Below are positions 61,412-64,000 of a stretch of DNA of 64,000 nt, piece by piece. The notes beneath the pieces are model-generated. The model was not told the DNA's origin. It did not search any database and saw nothing but the letters and a program-made list of their open reading frames with translations. Source of the DNA: Kribbella sp. NBC_00382 (GTDB lineage Bacteria; Actinomycetota; Actinomycetes; Propionibacteriales; Kribbellaceae); NCBI RefSeq assembly GCF_036067295.1, contig NZ_CP107954.1:5952001-6016000 (forward strand), read 5' to 3'. A program made the translations under genes and the position numbers. How positions within the stretch are numbered: the stretch's first letter is position 1; every line of letters starts with the position of its first letter.

Positions 61412-62364
61412 CAGTCGACCGCCAACGCGCGCCGCCAGACGTCGATGACCAGGACCGGCTCCATGCCGACGGAGAGGTAGAGGCCGAGGGCAGGCGTCGG
61501 GTTGTTGGTGTCGACGTGCAGGATCGTGCCGGTCCGTCCGGCCGCGGCATCGACGGCGAACGCGTCGCGCAACAGGAACTTGGCCAGCCCACGACCCCGA
61601 GCATCCTTGAGCACCCCGAGCCGGCCGACGTAGTTGCAGTTCTCGTCCTCGATGAACTGGTCGTTGCTCTCGATGAACCCGACCACCCGTCCGTCCAGCT
61701 CCAGCAGACTCAGCTGCGACCAGTCGAAGGTCGACTGGGCATCCCGCGCCGCGAACCACTCCTCGTACGACCGCGGCGTGAATCCGAACTGCCCGGTGAA
61801 GGTCTCGGTGAACACCGCATGCGCCTCGCGCCGGGTCGCCTCGTCGGGCGCGCCGCGACGGAGCAGCAAGCCTTCCGGTACCTCCGGCGCGGCCACCGGC
61901 CCGGAGTGGTCGATGCGCATCCGGTGGTACGTCGTACCGGGAGCGAAGTCGTTGCCGGCGAGAAGGTCACGCTTCGCCGTATCGGTGCGGTAGACGCCGA
62001 TGTCGAGTGACACCTCTGCGTGCCCATGCTCGCGGGCCAACTCCTTGGCGCGCCCGAGGATCTCGCCCAGCAGCCAGTAGGTGATGGCGGGATCGGCGCT
62101 GTAGAGGTCGATGTCGAGCAGGTGATGATCGCCCTGGCCGGAGACCGTGCCGTAGCCGGTCAGCGTCTCGCCGGTGAAGACCAGCCAGGCATCCTGGTCG
62201 AGGTCGAAGCCGGGCTCGCCGAGCTCGTCGGCCATGTCGTCGAGGGTGAAGTCGGCGGACCCGATGGCCGCGAGGTTGCGCGCCGCGACGAGCCCGAAGA
62301 TCGCCTCCGCGTCGTCCTTGGTGGGCCGGCGGAAGGTGTGCCCCGTGGGCAGTGCGGCAGTCAT
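61411..62364 (-). CDS. Double-GNAT acetyltransferase, tandem copy A
   Basis: A 317-residue two-domain GNAT protein, closely parallel to copy B. The active half has LGVLKDARGRGLAKFLLRDAF and ILHVDTNNPTPALGLYLSVGM, and the first half reads LVFTGETLTGYGTVSGQGD. Shared residues through both halves, especially the ST-F-W-QL segment and NPTPA-GLYL, show a tandem duplication. Substrate unknown. It is the first gene of the two-gene unit, 40 bases downstream of the carboxypeptidase stop. Confidence 0.85.
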   Translation of the reverse strand: MTAALPTGHTFRRPTKDDAEAIFGLVAARNLAAIGSADFTLDDMADELGEPGFDLDQDAWLVFTGETLTGYGTVSGQGDHHLLDIDLYSADPAITYWLLGEILGRAKELAREHGHAEVSLDIGVYRTDTAKRDLLAGNDFAPGTTYHRMRIDHSGPVAAPEVPEGLLLRRGAPDEATRREAHAVFTETFTGQFGFTPRSYEEWFAARDAQSTFDWSQLSLLELDGRVVGFIESNDQFIEDENCNYVGRLGVLKDARGRGLAKFLLRDAFAVDAAAGRTGTILHVDTNNPTPALGLYLSVGMEPVLVIDVWRRALAVD

Positions 62365-62404
62365 TCCCACATCGTGCTGAACGACTGCCGCACTGTCTAA
62401 TCGA

Positions 62405-64000
62405 TTAGCGGCCCTTGATCCAGTCGTTTCCGGGGTCACCGGGGCCGGTGCCGTCATCGGAGGACAGCGCCTTGCCGGCAGCGGGCTTGATCGGGGTGAC
62501 GGGTGCCTGGTCGGTCCAGGAGGCGAGCGTGACGCCGACCGCGTCCTCGACCGAGCGCGGGCTGGTCAGGTAGTTGTCGGTGATCATCGAGAAGACCAGC
62601 TTGCGGCCGTCCTTGTTCGTCACGTAGCCCGACAGCGCCGTGACACCGGTCAGCGAGCCGGTCTTGCCGTGCAGGTTGTTCGCGGCCGGAGTGCCGGCCA
62701 TCCGGGTCCGCAGGGTGCCGCCGGTGAAGCGATCCGGGTTGCCCGCGATCGGCAGCGCGTCGTACCACTGCTGGAACCACGGCTCCTTCTCGGCGGCCAG
62801 CAGGATGTCGGTGACGCTCTTCGGCGTCACGTTCACCTTGCGGGACAGGCCGGAGCCGTCGGACAGCCGGATCGTCGAGGTGTCCACGCCGACGCTCTTC
62901 GCGTACGCCGTGACGATGCCCAGGCCGGTCGGCCAGCTGCCGTTCGCCTTCGTGACCGCGCCCATCGCCTTGACCAGCGTCTCGGCGTGCATGTTGTTGG
63001 AGAGCTTGAGGAACGGGTTCATCAGCTCGCCGAGCGTCATCGACTCGTCCCGGGCGAGCTGCCTGGCCGCGGCGGGGGTTGCCGCCTCGCGGATCTTGCC
63101 GTCGACCTTGACTCCCTCGGCGGTGAGGGCGCGCCGGAAGACGTCAGCGGCGTACAGCGGCGGCTCCCAGACGGTGACCCAGGTCGAGCCGAGGCCGGCG
63201 CCGAGTGGCAGCGAGCCGGTGATCCGGACGATGTTCGTGCCGTGATCGCGCTCGATGTTCAGCGTGTCGGCGGACCCAGCCGCGCCCGTGGTCGCGGTGT
63301 TGATCAGCTTGAGTACGCCGTTCGCCGGGCGGAGGTTGAGCTGGACCGGTGCTCCGGCCGTCGCGCCGGGCCGGCTCTCGACGATCGCCGTACCGGAGTC
63401 GAGGTCGCCGTTCGGGGCGAGCGTCAGGGCGGAGATCTCGGCGCTGTAGTAGAACGGCTCGTCGTCCCAGGCCCAACTGTCGCCCAGCCGCACGTGGTCG
63501 AAGTACGTGTCGTCGGCGATCAGGTCGCCGTCGACCCTCTTGATCCCGGCCGCGGCGATCTGCTTGGCCAGCCCGACGTAGTCGCTCTCGAGGGCGCTCG
63601 GGTCACCGAAACCCTTCAGATAAAGGTCTCCCTGGAGCTTCCCGTTCTTCTTGACCGGCGCGGTCGCCAGTACGTCGGTGTGGAACCGGAACCCGGCCCC
63701 CAGCGTGTGCATCGCGGCCGTCGAGGTGAAGAGCTTCGTGTTGGAAGCGGGCACCAACCGGGTCGAGCCGTTCCGGTCGTACAAAGTCTCGCCAGTCGTC
63801 GCATCCCGCACGAGCAGCCCGACCTGCGAACCCTGGAACCGCGAATCGGCCAGCAATGTGTCCAACTGCTGCTGTAACCCGGTCGCCTGAACCTGCTGTA
63901 CTGCGGCCGGCGCGCCGGCCGACTGCCCCACCAGCCCGGCCGTCGCAGCCACTGCCGCGGCGACGGCCACCAAGCCGCGACCGGACACTCTAGGTAATTT
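62405..64000 (-). CDS. dacB: D-alanyl-D-alanine carboxypeptidase/endopeptidase (PBP4, S13), start at or beyond window edge
   Basis: A secreted penicillin-binding protein that trims peptidoglycan stem peptides. The three active-site motifs are S-x-x-K in LVPASNTKLFT, S-x-N in LKLSNNMHAET, and K-T-G in LHGKTGSLTGV. The large S13 insertion lies between the first two (YLKGFGDPSALESDYVGLA onward). The hydrophobic start (GLVAVAAAVAATAGLVG) is a signal peptide, but the frame stays open to the edge and a GTG at 63988 lacks a ribosome site, so the true start probably lies outside. The C-terminus ends with a Gly/Asp/Lys tail. Confidence 0.92.
   Translation of the reverse strand, partial: KLPRVSGRGLVAVAAAVAATAGLVGQSAGAPAAVQQVQATGLQQQLDTLLADSRFQGSQVGLLVRDATTGETLYDRNGSTRLVPASNTKLFTSTAAMHTLGAGFRFHTDVLATAPVKKNGKLQGDLYLKGFGDPSALESDYVGLAKQIAAAGIKRVDGDLIADDTYFDHVRLGDSWAWDDEPFYYSAEISALTLAPNGDLDSGTAIVESRPGATAGAPVQLNLRPANGVLKLINTATTGAAGSADTLNIERDHGTNIVRITGSLPLGAGLGSTWVTVWEPPLYAADVFRRALTAEGVKVDGKIREAATPAAARQLARDESMTLGELMNPFLKLSNNMHAETLVKAMGAVTKANGSWPTGLGIVTAYAKSVGVDTSTIRLSDGSGLSRKVNVTPKSVTDILLAAEKEPWFQQWYDALPIAGNPDRFTGGTLRTRMAGTPAANNLHGKTGSLTGVTALSGYVTNKDGRKLVFSMITDNYLTSPRSVEDAVGVTLASWTDQAPVTPIKPAAGKALSSDDGTGPGDPGNDWIKGR

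Overview
The window is high-GC, densely packed chromosomal DNA from an actinobacterium. The gene set points to the Nocardioides/Kribbella group (Propionibacteriales), although that placement is from memory of gene order and not from a search. Supporting signs are the RodZ-like/rimO/pgsA/cinA/clgR block, DUF3046 next to recA-recX, the lhr-nei2 repair pair, a dxr/rip1/ispG block with a DUF4081 acetyltransferase nearby, an MT0933-like protein, a PriA-type hisA, Mycobacterium-like LexA boxes, several probable leaderless genes and many GTG starts. I see no phage, insertion sequence, CRISPR array, tRNA or rRNA.

Region 1 (1-16.1 kb) is mostly core. It runs from an edge-cut membrane protein through RodZ-like, rimO, pgsA, cinA and clgR, then a minus-strand repair group (lhr, nei2 and a DUF4262 gene carrying its own perfect SOS box). 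A LppM-like lipoprotein and DUF3046 follow, then recA-recX with an SOS box inside the recA promoter. Region 2 (16.2-26.7 kb) is accessory: an alpha/beta hydrolase, a kinase-like protein, a second GrpB protein, a P-loop kinase, an MT0933-like protein with an acidic tail, RNase Y behind a long hairpin-rich leader, a LysR/SDR divergent pair, an acyl-CoA dehydrogenase and a DUF1707 protein.

Region 3 (26.7-39.6 kb) holds the isoprenoid/membrane-protease block dxr-rip1-ispG, then dipZ, a nucleosidase, a MerR-thioredoxin operon, a small ribbon-helix-helix/VOC/GNAT operon, a DUF4081 acetyltransferase, a secreted M14 carboxypeptidase, a DoxX-like protein and proS. A gene-poor stretch follows (39.6-40.4 kb). 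It contains two related palindromic elements, another hairpin and what looks like the C-terminal remnant of a TetR regulator.

Region 4 (40.4-53.5 kb) has a PaaI-type thioesterase, a TSUP permease, a methyltransferase and a P450, and then hisA. hisA is translationally coupled to an unusual cassette: a fatty-acyl-reductase-like/HAD fusion, a zinc dehydrogenase, a LarA-like protein and a PlsC acyltransferase, closed by a strong terminator. hisF lies 1.6 kb further on, so the cassette and two other genes separate hisA from hisF. This cassette is the best candidate in the window for an uncharacterised pathway. Region 5 (53.5-64 kb) is regulatory and transport: MarR, TetR with a quinone-reductase-like target, MarR with a drug exporter, an MFS/ArsR pair, an ECF sigma factor with a membrane partner, tandem double-GNAT proteins and an edge-cut penicillin-binding carboxypeptidase.
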